Counted from the first letter of the stretch, positions 45,956 to 55,263 are shown. The stretch is 64,000 bases of DNA from an uncultured Stenotrophomonas sp. (GCF_913778665.1 NZ_CAJYVQ010000004.1:1-64000); one strand, 5' to 3'. Notes: generated by a model not told the origin, from the sequence alone. Made by a program: numbers and translations.

Positions 45956-46848
45956 GCGGCCTCCCGGGTCATGTCGAGGAAGGCGTCGGCCAGCGCCGCG
46001 CCCTGTACTTCCAGTTCGCGCAGCTGCGCATCGGCGGCCAGCAGGCGGGCTACCACTGGTTCGGCCGGGCTCGCCAGCAGCTGCAGGTGCTCGCCGTCGC
46101 GCTGCACCTGCTGCACCCCCGCCCATTGCTGCACGTCGTCGGCCAGCAGCGTGCTGCGGCAGCGGATGCGACGCGGCCGGTCGGCCAGGCGCAGTTCGGC
46201 CAGCGGCGCATCGGCCAGCACCCGGCCCTGTTCCAGCACCACCACCTGCTGCGCCAGCGCCTCGGCTTCCTCCAGGTAGTGGGTGGTCAGCAGCACACCG
46301 CAGCCTTCGGCAACCAGCTGCCGGATCGCCTGCCACATGGCCTGCCGCGCCTGGATGTCGAGGCCGGTAGTGGGCTCGTCAAGAAACAGCACGCGCGGGC
46401 GGCCACACAGCGCGACGGCGAACTGCACGGCACGCTGCTGGCCGCCGGACAGCTGGCCGTAGCGGCGGCGCGCCAGCGCCTGCAGGCCGGCACGCTGCAG
46501 CACCTCCGCAAGCGGCATCGGATCGGGGTAGCAGGCACTGGCCTGGGCCACCAGTTCGTCCACCTGCAGCATCGGCGGCAGGCTGGTGCTCTGCAGCATC
46601 ACCCCCAGGCCGAGGCGGCTGGTGCGCTGCTGCGGGTCGCCGCCCAGCAGTTCGACCTGGCCGGCATCGGCGCGGCGCAGGCCCAACAGCACGCTGATCG
46701 CGGTACTCTTGCCGGCACCGTTGCGGCCCAGCAATGCCAGTACCTGGCCAGCACGTACCTGCAGGTCGATGCCATGCAGGGCGGTATGGTCGCGGTAACG
46801 CACCTGCACCTGCTGCAGGCGGGCCAGCGACGGGGAGATCGGATCCAT
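45952..46848 (-). CDS. ABC exporter ATPase (DrrA-like)
   Basis: 298 residues. The Walker A is GRNGAGKST, Q-loop VMLQSTSLPPML, signature LSGGQQRAV, Walker B RVLFLDEPTTGLD, and switch His in TTHYLEEAEAL. A C-terminal extension of about 80 residues follows, as in DrrA-type exporters. It is the first gene of the minus operon ATPase-permease-kinase-regulator. A palindromic site lies 70-100 bp before the ATG. Confidence 0.93.
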   Translation of the reverse strand: MDPISPSLARLQQVQVRYRDHTALHGIDLQVRAGQVLALLGRNGAGKSTAISVLLGLRRADAGQVELLGGDPQQRTSRLGLGVMLQSTSLPPMLQVDELVAQASACYPDPMPLAEVLQRAGLQALARRRYGQLSGGQQRAVQFAVALCGRPRVLFLDEPTTGLDIQARQAMWQAIRQLVAEGCGVLLTTHYLEEAEALAQQVVVLEQGRVLADAPLAELRLADRPRRIRCRSTLLADDVQQWAGVQQVQRDGEHLQLLASPAEPVVARLLAADAQLRELEVQGAALADAFLDMTREAA

Positions 46849-46917
46849 TGCGCGGTACCGGTAGCGGGGACGTTGCCATCCTGTGCCGCCGTGGTCACAT
46901 TTCGCAGTTGCTGCCGT

Positions 46918-46945
46918 CAGTGACATCGGATGACAGCTGTCACTG
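46918..46945. promoter_or_regulatory. Candidate operator between two divergent ABC loci
   Basis: CAGTGACA (46918-46925), 12 bp, TGTCACTG (46938-46945) form a perfect inverted repeat; inside lies a second palindrome, TGACAGCTGTCA (46931-46942). Together there are three TGACA half sites in 25 bp. The region serves both the ATPase gene (leftward) and the adaptor gene (rightward). A NarL-type regulator encoded in the left operon is the obvious candidate binder. Confidence 0.5.
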
Positions 46946-47042
46946 CCGTGATCGCTGTGCCTGCCCTCATGCTTTGCCGCACGCTCCACCGCCGGAACCG
47001 CCGCCGTCCGCCCTTCCGGTCACACCCGCCCGAACGCCTGTG

Positions 47043-48299
47043 ATGGAACGAATGAACGCTTCTGCCGAACTGTTGAAGGAACTCCGTATCGACCGCAAGT
47101 CGCCGCCGCCTGCCTCCGGCGGCAATGGAGGCGGCCGCCGCTGGCTGTGGATCGCGATCATCGTGATTGCGCTGCTGCTGGCCGCCGGCGCCTTCGCGCT
47201 GTTTGGCCGCACCCCCGCCGTGGAGGTGGAAACCGCGCCGGCGGTAGCCATCCAGCAGGGCAGCGCCAGCAGTTCGGTGCTCGATGCCAGCGGCTACGTG
47301 GTCGCCCGGCGCATGGCCACGGTGTCGGCCAAGATCACCGGCAAGGTGCGCGAGGTGATGATCGAGGAAGGCATGCGGGTCGAGGCCGGTCAGGTCATGG
47401 CCACGCTGGACCCGATCGATGCCGATGCGCAGCGCAGCCTTTATGCCTCGCAGCTGCAGGCTGCACGCAGCCAGGTGGCCGGGCTTGAGGCCCAGCAGAA
47501 GCAGGCTGCCGCCGAAGCCAGCCGCCTGCAGGCGCTGGTCGGCCAGCAGCTGGTGTCGCGCTCGCAGTACGACCAGGCCGTCGCACAGCGCGACAGCCTG
47601 CGCGCGCAGCTCGATACCGCCCAGCGCAACGTCAAGGTGGCCAGCGACCAGCTGGCCATCGCGGACCTGGGCGTGGACAACAACGTGGTGCGCGCGCCGT
47701 TCTCCGGCGTGGTCACCGCCAAGGCGGCGCAGCCGGGCGAAATCGTCTCGCCGCTGTCGGCTGGCGGCGGCTTCACCCGAACCGGTATCGGCACCATCGT
47801 CGACATGGATTCGCTGGAAATCGAAGTCGAGGTCGGCGAGGCCTTCATCGGCCGCGTGCAGCCGAAGATGCCAGTGGAAGCCACGCTCAATGCCTACCCG
47901 GACTGGAAGATCCCGGGCGAGGTGATCGCCATCATTCCCACCGCCGACCGCGGCAAGGCCACGGTGAAGGTGCGCGTTGCGCTGAAGGTGAAGGACCCGC
48001 GCATCGTGCCGGAGATGGGCGTGCGGGTCAGCTTCCTCGAGCAGGCGCAGCCGCAGGCCGCCACCAAGCCGCAGGGCGTGCGCGTGCCTGGCGGGGCCGT
48101 GGTCCAGCGCGACGGCGCGTCGGTGGCCTTCGTGCTGGGCGATGAGAGCCGGGTGCAGCAGCGCCCGGTCGAGGCCGGCCAGGCGATGGGCAAGGACCGC
48201 CAGATCCTCAAGGGCGTGAGCGCAGGCGAGTCGGTGGTGGTCAACCCACCGGATACCCTGCGCGATGGCGCCAAGGTGCAGCAGAAACAAGCGCAGTAG
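47043..48299 (+). CDS. Periplasmic adaptor of an ABC efflux system (MacA/HlyD-like)
   Basis: 418 residues: N-terminal membrane anchor (WLWIAIIVIALLLAAGAFALF), a lipoyl half-motif (SAKITGKVREVMIEEGMRVEAG), an alpha-hairpin (residues about 120-200), second lipoyl half (VVRAPFSGVVTAKAAQPGE), then beta-barrel and membrane-proximal domains. It is followed by an ATPase and two FtsX-like permeases, so it should link the inner membrane pump to an outer membrane channel encoded elsewhere. ATGs at 47043 and 47052 are both possible starts. Confidence 0.92.
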   Translation: MERMNASAELLKELRIDRKSPPPASGGNGGGRRWLWIAIIVIALLLAAGAFALFGRTPAVEVETAPAVAIQQGSASSSVLDASGYVVARRMATVSAKITGKVREVMIEEGMRVEAGQVMATLDPIDADAQRSLYASQLQAARSQVAGLEAQQKQAAAEASRLQALVGQQLVSRSQYDQAVAQRDSLRAQLDTAQRNVKVASDQLAIADLGVDNNVVRAPFSGVVTAKAAQPGEIVSPLSAGGGFTRTGIGTIVDMDSLEIEVEVGEAFIGRVQPKMPVEATLNAYPDWKIPGEVIAIIPTADRGKATVKVRVALKVKDPRIVPEMGVRVSFLEQAQPQAATKPQGVRVPGGAVVQRDGASVAFVLGDESRVQQRPVEAGQAMGKDRQILKGVSAGESVVVNPPDTLRDGAKVQQKQAQ

Positions 48300-48401
48300 C
48301 GGTCTGGCGCCCTCGTGCGCCGCCGGCAGCACCGTTCGACGCACGCCCGAGGTCATCGCCGGCGCGCTTTCCCGTTTCCCGCCCTCCGTGGAGAACCACC
48401 C

Positions 48402-49091
48402 ATGTCGACCCTGGTTTCACTGCGCAACATCACCAAGACCTACCAGCGTGGCCCCGAGAAAGTGCAGGTGCTGCACGGTATCGACCTGGACATCGCGCGC
48501 GGCGACTTCGTCGCGCTGATGGGCCCGTCCGGTTCCGGCAAGACCACCCTGCTCAACCTGATCGGCGGCCTCGACAACCCCAGCAGCGGTGAGATCAGCA
48601 TCGAAGGCGAGCGCATCGACCAGATGAGCGGAGGCCAGCTGTCGACCTGGCGCAGCCACCATGTCGGCTTCGTGTTCCAGTTCTACAACCTGATGCCGAT
48701 GCTGACCGCGCAGAAGAACGTGGAGCTGCCGCTGCTGCTGACCCATCTCAGTGCCTCGCAGCGCAAGCGCAATGCCGAGATCGCGCTGACCCTGGTCGGC
48801 CTGGCCGACCGCCGCAGCCATCGCCCGAATGAACTGTCCGGCGGCCAGCAGCAGCGCGTGGCGATCGCCCGCGCGATCGTCTCCGACCCGACCTTCCTGA
48901 TCTGCGACGAACCGACCGGCGACCTCGACCGCCAGTCCGCCGAAGAGATCCTGGGCCTGCTGCAGCAGCTCAACCGCGAGCATGGCAAGACCATCATCAT
49001 GGTCACCCACGATCCCAAGGCCGCCGAGTACGCCACGCACACCGTGCATCTGGACAAGGGCGAGCTGGCCGACGCGCCGCTGGCCCACTGA
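48402..49091 (+). CDS. MacB/LolD-type ABC ATPase
   Basis: 229 residues. Walker A GPSGSGKTT, signature LSGGQQQRVAIARA, Walker B FLICDEPTGDLD, switch His in IIMVTHDPKAAEYA. This is the single-domain ATPase type paired with FtsX-like permeases (mechanotransmission ABC systems). Between adaptor and first permease in the operon, with 14 bp to the latter. Confidence 0.94.
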   Translation: MSTLVSLRNITKTYQRGPEKVQVLHGIDLDIARGDFVALMGPSGSGKTTLLNLIGGLDNPSSGEISIEGERIDQMSGGQLSTWRSHHVGFVFQFYNLMPMLTAQKNVELPLLLTHLSASQRKRNAEIALTLVGLADRRSHRPNELSGGQQQRVAIARAIVSDPTFLICDEPTGDLDRQSAEEILGLLQQLNREHGKTIIMVTHDPKAAEYATHTVHLDKGELADAPLAH

Positions 49092-49105
49092 CGGAGGCCA
49101 CGACG

Positions 49106-50263
49106 ATGAAATACTTCTCGCTGGTGTGGGCGCAGCTGTTCCGCAGCCGCACCCGTACCCTGCTGACCCTGCTGTCGGTGGTGGCCGCGTTCCTGCTGTT
49201 CGGCATGCTCGACTCGGTGCGCGTGGCGTTTTCGTCCGGCGGCAGCGTGGAAGGTGCCAACCGGCTGGTGGTGGCCTCGCGGCTGTCGATCACCCAGTCG
49301 CTGCCGATCCGCCTGGAAACCCAGATCCGCCAGGTGGCCGGCGTGCGCGACGTGGCCTACGGCATGTGGTTCGGCGGCATCTACCAGGACCCGAAGAACT
49401 TCTTCCCGAACTTCTCGGTGTCGCCCAACTACTTCGATGTCTACCGCGAGCTGCAGATCGAACCGGCACAGCTGGAAGACTGGAAGCAGACCCGTACTGG
49501 CGCCATCGTCGGCGAAACCCTGGCCAAGCAGTTCGGCTGGAAGATCGGCGACACCATCCCGCTGCAGGCCACGATCTTCCCGCGCGGCGGCAGCAACGAC
49601 TGGCCGCTGGAACTGAAGGGCATCTACCGTTCCAAGGATCGTGCGCTGGCCGCCAATGAAGAACGCCAGTTGATGATGAACTGGAAGTACTTCGACGAAT
49701 CCAACGACTACATCAAGAACCAGGTGAGCTGGTACACGGTGACGCTGGATAACCCCGACCATTCCTCGCGGGTGGCGCAGGCCATTGATGCAATCTCGGC
49801 CAACTCCGACCACGAGACCAAGACCCAGACCGAGTCGGCGTTCCAGCAGGCCTTCGTCAAGCAGTTCGCGGACATCGGCATGATTGTCACCTCGATCATG
49901 GGTGCGGTGTTCTTCACCCTGTTGCTGCTGACCGGCAACACCATGGCGCAGGCGGTGCGCGAACGCGTGCCGGAGCTGGCCACGCTGAAGACACTGGGCT
50001 TCAAGGACAGCACTGTGCTGACCCTGGTGATGGTGGAGTCGGTGCTGCTGATCGGCCTGGGCGGCCTGATCGGCATGGGCCTGGCCGCGTTGATCCTGCC
50101 GGCGATCGGCCCGAAGAGCATGGGCATGCTGCCACCGCACGTACCGACGCCCACCTGGCTGATGGGGCTGGGACTGATCGTGGTGATCGGCATCATCGTC
50201 GGCCTGTTGCCGGCGCTGCGTGCCAAGCGCCTGAAGATCGTCGACGCACTGGCTGGCCGCTGA
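49106..50263 (+). CDS. FtsX-like ABC permease, first of two
   Basis: 385 residues in the MacB layout: one N-terminal helix (LLTLLSVVAAFLLFGMLDSV), a large periplasmic domain (about 45-255), then three helices including MAQAVRERVPELATLKTLGF, the coupling segment typical of FtsX domains. It ends LKIVDALAGR. It pairs with the second permease to form a heterodimer; MacB itself is a fused homodimer. Confidence 0.92.
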   Translation: MKYFSLVWAQLFRSRTRTLLTLLSVVAAFLLFGMLDSVRVAFSSGGSVEGANRLVVASRLSITQSLPIRLETQIRQVAGVRDVAYGMWFGGIYQDPKNFFPNFSVSPNYFDVYRELQIEPAQLEDWKQTRTGAIVGETLAKQFGWKIGDTIPLQATIFPRGGSNDWPLELKGIYRSKDRALAANEERQLMMNWKYFDESNDYIKNQVSWYTVTLDNPDHSSRVAQAIDAISANSDHETKTQTESAFQQAFVKQFADIGMIVTSIMGAVFFTLLLLTGNTMAQAVRERVPELATLKTLGFKDSTVLTLVMVESVLLIGLGGLIGMGLAALILPAIGPKSMGMLPPHVPTPTWLMGLGLIVVIGIIVGLLPALRAKRLKIVDALAGR

Positions 50264-50276
50264 GGAAGACACCGAC

Positions 50277-51599
50277 ATGTTCAAGAGCAAACTCAAGAAG
50301 TGGCTGGGCAACGGCGCGACGGTGCTGCTGCTGGCGATCGGCCTGGTGCTGTGGATCAGCCTGCCGTGGATCGGTGTGCTGGCCATGGCCGTGCTGGTGG
50401 CCCTGTGGCTGCTGCTGACCCGTGGCGGACGGCTGGCACTGGCGGCCACCCGCATCGGCGTGGCCAGCCTGCCGCAGCGCTGGGGGGCGTCCTCGGTGAT
50501 CGTGGTCGGCATCGCTGGCGTGGTCGGCGTGCTGGTGGCGATGCTGGCGATGGGCGAAGGCTTCCAGGCCACGCTCAATAACACCGGCGATGACACCACC
50601 GCCATCGTGCTGCGCGGTGGCTCGCAGGCCGAGACCAACTCAGTGATCACCCGCGAGCAGGTACCGACGCTGTCCACCCTGCCCGGCATCAGCCGCGACG
50701 GTGAAGGCCGGCCGCTGCTGTCGCCGGAGCTGTCGCAGGTGGTCAACCTGGTGTCGAAATCCGACGGCACCGACGTCAACGCGCAGTTCCGTGGCGTCGG
50801 CCCGCAGGCATGGGCCGTGCATGACAAGGTCAAGATCGTCGAAGGCCGCAGGTTCGCTACCGGGCTGCGCGAGATCGTCGTCGGCCAGGGCGCCAAGGGC
50901 CAGTTCCGCGACATGGAGGTCGGCAAGACACTGACGCTGGGCAACCAGACCTGGACCGTGGTCGGCGTGTTCGCCACCGGCGATGCGCATGATTCAGAGC
51001 TGTGGACCGACGCCGATACGCTGGCCACCACCTACCAGCGCAGTGCATGGCAGTCGATCAGCGTCCGTACCGATGGCAAGGCCGGCTTCGAGCAGTTCAA
51101 GGCCGCCGTCGCCGCCGATCCGCGCTTGAAGCTGGACGTGGAAACCACGCGCGTCTACTACAGCAAGCAGGGGGGCGGGCTGACCAAGCTGATCGACATC
51201 CTCGGCAAGGTGATCGGCACGATCATGGCGGTGGGCGCGGTGTTCGGTGCGCTCAACACCATGTATGCGGCAGTGGCCACGCGTGCGCGCGAGATCGCCA
51301 CCATGCGCGCGATCGGCTTCCGCGGCCTGCCGGTGGTGACCGCGGTGATGCTGGAGACGATGCTGCTGGCGCTGCTCGGCGGGCTGCTCGGCTGTGCGGT
51401 GGCGTGGCTGCTGTTCAATGGCTACAGCGTGTCCACCATCGGCAGCAACTTCAGCGCGGTGGTGTTCAAGTTCCATGTGTCGCCGGAACTGCTGTGGACA
51501 GGCCTGAAATGGGCACTGGGCATCGGCCTGGTCGGCGGCCTGTTCCCGGCGCTGCGCGCGGCACGTTTGCCGATCACCACGGCGTTGCGCGAAACCTGA
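50277..51599 (+). CDS. FtsX-like ABC permease, second of two
   Basis: 440 residues. Differs from the first by two N-terminal helices before the usual TM1 (TVLLLAIGLVLWISLPWIGVL, then WGASSVIVVGIAGVVGVLVAML). A periplasmic domain follows, then three C-terminal helices with ATRAREIATMRAIGFRGLPV as coupling region. It ends ARLPITTALRET. Last gene of the adaptor-ATPase-permease-permease operon, with a terminator 35 bp later. Confidence 0.92.
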   Translation: MFKSKLKKWLGNGATVLLLAIGLVLWISLPWIGVLAMAVLVALWLLLTRGGRLALAATRIGVASLPQRWGASSVIVVGIAGVVGVLVAMLAMGEGFQATLNNTGDDTTAIVLRGGSQAETNSVITREQVPTLSTLPGISRDGEGRPLLSPELSQVVNLVSKSDGTDVNAQFRGVGPQAWAVHDKVKIVEGRRFATGLREIVVGQGAKGQFRDMEVGKTLTLGNQTWTVVGVFATGDAHDSELWTDADTLATTYQRSAWQSISVRTDGKAGFEQFKAAVAADPRLKLDVETTRVYYSKQGGGLTKLIDILGKVIGTIMAVGAVFGALNTMYAAVATRAREIATMRAIGFRGLPVVTAVMLETMLLALLGGLLGCAVAWLLFNGYSVSTIGSNFSAVVFKFHVSPELLWTGLKWALGIGLVGGLFPALRAARLPITTALRET

Positions 51600-51633
51600 G
51601 CATCACGCAGCGGTGGGCTGGGCATAACGCAGG

Positions 51634-51660
51634 GGGACGGAGCGGAAGCTCCGTCCCTTT
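51634..51660 (+). terminator. Intrinsic terminator of the MacA-like operon
   Basis: GGGACGGAGC (51634-51643), GGAA tetraloop, GCTCCGTCCC (51648-51657), then TTT. The same stem could also end the convergent small gene at 51674. Confidence 0.82.
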
Positions 51661-51673
51661 CCCGTTGGCGAAC

Positions 51674-51973
51674 TCAGAAATCCGCCGCCGCGGCATCAGA
51701 CGGCGGGCTGCGCGAAGCCAGATGCCGGCGAAGGACCTCCTCCGGCGGATACGCCGTGCCCAACGCGTGCTGCTCGCCTGTATGCCGGTCGACGAAGATC
51801 GGCCCATTGCCTGCCAATGCATCCGAGATTTCACCGGAGTGCAGGTAGCGCCGCGACTGGAAGCAGAACAGCCAGCCTTCGACCACTTCGTGCTCATGCG
51901 TGATGGCAACCGGCTCATCGTCGCTGGCAAGTGCAGCCTCCACGCGACGGCGTGCTTCTTCAAGTTGGATCAT
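51674..51973 (-). CDS. Imm35/YrhB-like small protein
   Basis: A 99-residue protein starting MIQLEEARRRVEAAL, with VEGWLFCFQSRRYLHSG, ALAGNGPIFVDRHTGEQHALGTA and YPPEEVLRRHLA. This pattern (W-x-F-x-F ... G-N-G-P-I-x-V-D ... G) is that of YrhB, placed in the immunity protein 35 family linked to polymorphic toxins. No toxin gene is adjacent. An ATG 39 bp upstream is an alternative start. Immunity function is inferred from family only. Confidence 0.75.
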   Translation of the reverse strand: MIQLEEARRRVEAALASDDEPVAITHEHEVVEGWLFCFQSRRYLHSGEISDALAGNGPIFVDRHTGEQHALGTAYPPEEVLRRHLASRSPPSDAAAADF

Positions 51974-52322
51974 TCCTTCATCGCCCACTATCGATGACAA
52001 CGCGAAGAGCATTTCATGCGGGCAGATGCATCACAACGGATGCGCGCCTGCCCACACGCGCGCACTGCGACGCGTTGTCGCAACCCCTCAAGCTTGCCAG
52101 GTTCGTGCCGCTATCGATGCCTCTGCCCATCGCGCACGCAACGTGCGTGACGCTGCGCACATCGCATCTGTGGATTGTTGGTTGCGATTCATTTTCGCGC
52201 GCATCCTGCAGCGAAGAGACAAACAGTTACGAATGGAAACACTTTAGAATCGCGCCCCCCACGTTGGTTTGCAGCACCCCACGCGCCCACAGAACGGGCG
52301 CTTGTTTTTCTTGAAACACGAG
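51974..52322. other. Non-coding region upstream of the TonB receptor gene
   Basis: About 350 bp without a convincing gene. It is less GC-rich than its surroundings from 52170 to 52260. CTTTAGAATCG near 52240 offers a -10 (TAGAAT) but no good -35 at 17 bp. A terminator-like hairpin lies at 52283-52309. Confidence 0.5.
52283..52309 (+). promoter_or_regulatory. Terminator-like hairpin in the leader of the TonB receptor gene
   Basis: GCGCCC (52283-52288), 7-nt loop, GGGCGC (52296-52301), followed by TTGTTTTT. It ends 13 bp before the likely start codon. It could act as an attenuator or protect the mRNA; no gene before it needs a terminator on this strand. Confidence 0.55.
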
Positions 52323-55157
52323 ATGTCACGGATGTCCCTGAAAACCACTCCGCTGCGCAACGCGATCGTCATCGCGCTGGCCGCCAGCTGCACCACCCCC
52401 GCCTTCGCACAGAGCGCAGGCGATACCCCGACCAACCTCGACCGCATCGAGATCACCGGCTCGCGCATCCGCCAGGCCAGTGTCGAAACCGCACAGCCGG
52501 TGGTCGCGCTCAGCCGCGCCGAGATCGAGAAGAAGGGCTACGTCAACGTCGCCGACATCCTGCAGGACGTCACCGCCGCCGGCGCACCGAGCCTGAGCCG
52601 CTCGTCGTCGCTGAGTTCTTCGCGCGACTTCGGCGGCACGTACGTCAGCCTGCGCAACCTGGGCCCGGAACGCAGCCTGGTGCTGATCGACGGCCGCCGC
52701 ATGGGCGTCAGCGCCGGCGGTTACTCCGACCTGGCCTCGATCCCGTCGGCCATCGTCGAGCGCGTGGAAGTACTGACTGACGGTGCTTCGGCCCTGTACG
52801 GCTCGGACGCCATCGCCGGTGTGGTCAACATCATCACCCGCAAGAACTTCGATGGTGGCGAAGCCAGCGTCTACGTCGGCCAGTACGGCGAAGGCGACGG
52901 CCAGAAGCGCTCCTACAGTGCCACCTTCGGCAAGACCTTCGACCGCGGCTGGTTCAGCGTCGGTGCCGAGCGCACCAAGGAAGACGAAGTGATGGGCGGC
53001 GCGCGCGAATTCAGCCGCTACGTCAACGGTCCGCGCCACCCGAACGATGGTCTGAACGGCAACACGCCGTGGGGCAGCGTCACCGTCGGCGGCAAGCCGC
53101 TGACCGTCGGCCCGGGCGGCGACCCGACCAGCGCCAGCAATTTCCACGCGCCGAACCCGGCCGATGGTGCCAACACCAAAACCAACATGAGCCTGCTGAC
53201 CGGCCTGGAGCGCACCTCGGTGTTCGCCAACGGCGGCTTCTCGATCACCGATGACCTGCGCATCGTTGCCGATGCCATGTACAGCAAGCGCGAATCGACC
53301 AAGCACCTGGCCGGCTACCCGTACTCGGTCACCGCCACACAGGCGCGCAACGGCAGCCGCGCCGCCCTGTCCAAGGACAGCGCGTTCAACCTGTGGCAGC
53401 AGGACGTGCTGTTCTCGCACCGCACCGAAGAAATGCTGCGTGGCACCGAGAACACCCTGGAAACCAAGCGCGGCAGCCTGGGCCTGGAAGGCAGCTTCGA
53501 AACCGGCTCGCGCTACTGGGACTGGAACGTCAGCTACACCTACAACCGCAATGAAGGCGAGCGCGTTGGTACCGGCAGCATGTACCAGCCGAACGTCAAC
53601 CTGGCCGTCGGCCCGTCCTTCATCGAGAACGGCGTGGCCTACTGCGGTACCCGCGATGCGGTGATCGCCGGCTGCGTGCCGTGGAACCCGGCCGCGCCGA
53701 TGGGCTACACCGGCCCGGGCTCGCTGAGCAACCAGGACGTGCAGGACTACCTGTTCGCCCGCTACGTGGACAAGAGCCAGACCACCACCAAGGTGGCCAG
53801 CGCCAACATCTCCGGTTCGCTGTTCACGCTGCCGGCCGGCGACATCATGGCTGCGATGGGCTTCGAGCACCGCACCGAAGAAGCGCGCTACACCCCGGAC
53901 CTGATGGTGCAGAACGGCCAGATCGCCGGCACCACCGGCAAGCCGACCCAGGGCGACTACTCGCTCAACGAGGTCTACCTGGAAATGCAGGTGCCGCTGC
54001 TGGCCGACATGGCGTTCGCCCGCGAACTGTCGCTGGATGTTGCAGTTCGCTATTCGGACTACAACAACTTCGGTTCGACCACCAACAGCAAGTTCGGCGT
54101 GAAGTGGAAGCCGATCGACAGCCTGCTGGTGCGCGCCACCTATGGCACCGGCTTCCGTGCACCGACCGTGGACGACCTGTACGGCGGCACTGTCAGCACC
54201 CGTGATTCGTTCACCGATCCGTGCGACACCTCGTTCGGCACCGCTGCCAGCAGCGCCACGGTGGCTGCCCGCTGCAAGGCCCTGAACGTGCCGGCCAACT
54301 TCCGCCAGCTCAACAGCGACGGCACCGTGGCCAGCAAGCCGGGCCAGCAGGCCACCACCGATTTCAACTCCGGTTCCAACCCGAACCTGAAGCCGGAAAC
54401 CGCCAAGACCTGGACCGTGGGCCTGGTGTACAGCCCCGACTTCGTGCAGGGCCTGGACGTCAGCCTGGACTGGTGGAAGATCCGCATCGACAACGCCATC
54501 GTTGGTGAGTCGGCCACCAACATCCTGGAACAGTGCTACGTGCAGGGCTCGGACGCCGCCTGCGGCCGCTTCACCCGTGGCAGCAACGGTCAGGTCAACG
54601 CGCTGGACCGTTCGCTGGTCAACGCGGGCTACCGCGAAACCGCCGGCTATGACATCAGCGCGCGCTACCGCCTGCCGGAAACCGCGTTCGGCAAGTTCGC
54701 CGTTACCTGGAACACCACCTACACCGACTACCTGGAGCAGCGCAACGACAACGCCGCCACCACGCCGGTGGAGCAGCTGACCAGCTGGGGCGGCAACTTC
54801 CGCGTGCGTTCGACCTTCAACCTGGACTGGCAGTACGGCAACCTGGGCATCGGCTGGACCGCGCGCTACTACTCCAGCATGAAGGAGAAGTGCTCCTACA
54901 TGGACGAGTGCAACATGCCGGGCTTCAGCTCGGCCTACACCGATGCCTCGCCGACCAACAAGGTGGGTTCGAACACCTTCCATGACCTGCAGGTGCGTTA
55001 CAGCCTGCCGTGGGACGGCACCGTTTCGCTGGGCATGAACAACGTGTTCGACCACCAGGGTCCGATCATGTACAGCCAGCCGAACAGCAGCTTCACCTAC
55101 TACGGTGGCTTCGACATCGGTCGTTTCATGTACATGAAGTACCAGCAGCGCTTCTAA
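52323..55157 (+). CDS. TonB-dependent outer membrane receptor
   Basis: This 944-residue receptor takes up a large substrate through the outer membrane. Signal peptide LRNAIVIALAASCTTPAFAQ; TonB-box-like NLDRIEITGSRIRQ; plug domain with VYLSL-type core (FGGTYVSLRNLGPERSLVLI, DGRRMG, YGSDAIAGVVNIITRK); then a 22-strand barrel ending in F (YMKYQQRF). The ITGSRIRR-type start is that of the large xanthomonad and sphingomonad receptor group for carbohydrates, peptides or other carbon sources. Four cysteines in extracellular loops may form disulphides. ATGs at 52323 and 52332 are both possible. No neighbouring gene suggests the substrate. Confidence 0.93.
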   Translation: MSRMSLKTTPLRNAIVIALAASCTTPAFAQSAGDTPTNLDRIEITGSRIRQASVETAQPVVALSRAEIEKKGYVNVADILQDVTAAGAPSLSRSSSLSSSRDFGGTYVSLRNLGPERSLVLIDGRRMGVSAGGYSDLASIPSAIVERVEVLTDGASALYGSDAIAGVVNIITRKNFDGGEASVYVGQYGEGDGQKRSYSATFGKTFDRGWFSVGAERTKEDEVMGGAREFSRYVNGPRHPNDGLNGNTPWGSVTVGGKPLTVGPGGDPTSASNFHAPNPADGANTKTNMSLLTGLERTSVFANGGFSITDDLRIVADAMYSKRESTKHLAGYPYSVTATQARNGSRAALSKDSAFNLWQQDVLFSHRTEEMLRGTENTLETKRGSLGLEGSFETGSRYWDWNVSYTYNRNEGERVGTGSMYQPNVNLAVGPSFIENGVAYCGTRDAVIAGCVPWNPAAPMGYTGPGSLSNQDVQDYLFARYVDKSQTTTKVASANISGSLFTLPAGDIMAAMGFEHRTEEARYTPDLMVQNGQIAGTTGKPTQGDYSLNEVYLEMQVPLLADMAFARELSLDVAVRYSDYNNFGSTTNSKFGVKWKPIDSLLVRATYGTGFRAPTVDDLYGGTVSTRDSFTDPCDTSFGTAASSATVAARCKALNVPANFRQLNSDGTVASKPGQQATTDFNSGSNPNLKPETAKTWTVGLVYSPDFVQGLDVSLDWWKIRIDNAIVGESATNILEQCYVQGSDAACGRFTRGSNGQVNALDRSLVNAGYRETAGYDISARYRLPETAFGKFAVTWNTTYTDYLEQRNDNAATTPVEQLTSWGGNFRVRSTFNLDWQYGNLGIGWTARYYSSMKEKCSYMDECNMPGFSSAYTDASPTNKVGSNTFHDLQVRYSLPWDGTVSLGMNNVFDHQGPIMYSQPNSSFTYYGGFDIGRFMYMKYQQRF

Positions 55158-55213
55158 GCCTGCAACCAAGTTCCCGCCACCGCCATCTCTCTCTCCTGGC
55201 GGTGGATGGAAGC

Positions 55214-55244
55214 AGAACGGCGCCCCTCGGGGCGCCGTTCTTTT
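55214..55244 (+). terminator. Intrinsic terminator after the TonB receptor gene
   Basis: AGAACGGCGCCCC (55214-55226), 2-nt centre, GGGGCGCCGTTCT (55229-55241), then TTT. Strong and 56 bp after the stop. Confidence 0.9.
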
Positions 55245-55263
55245 CTGTGCAAAGCGGGGATTG

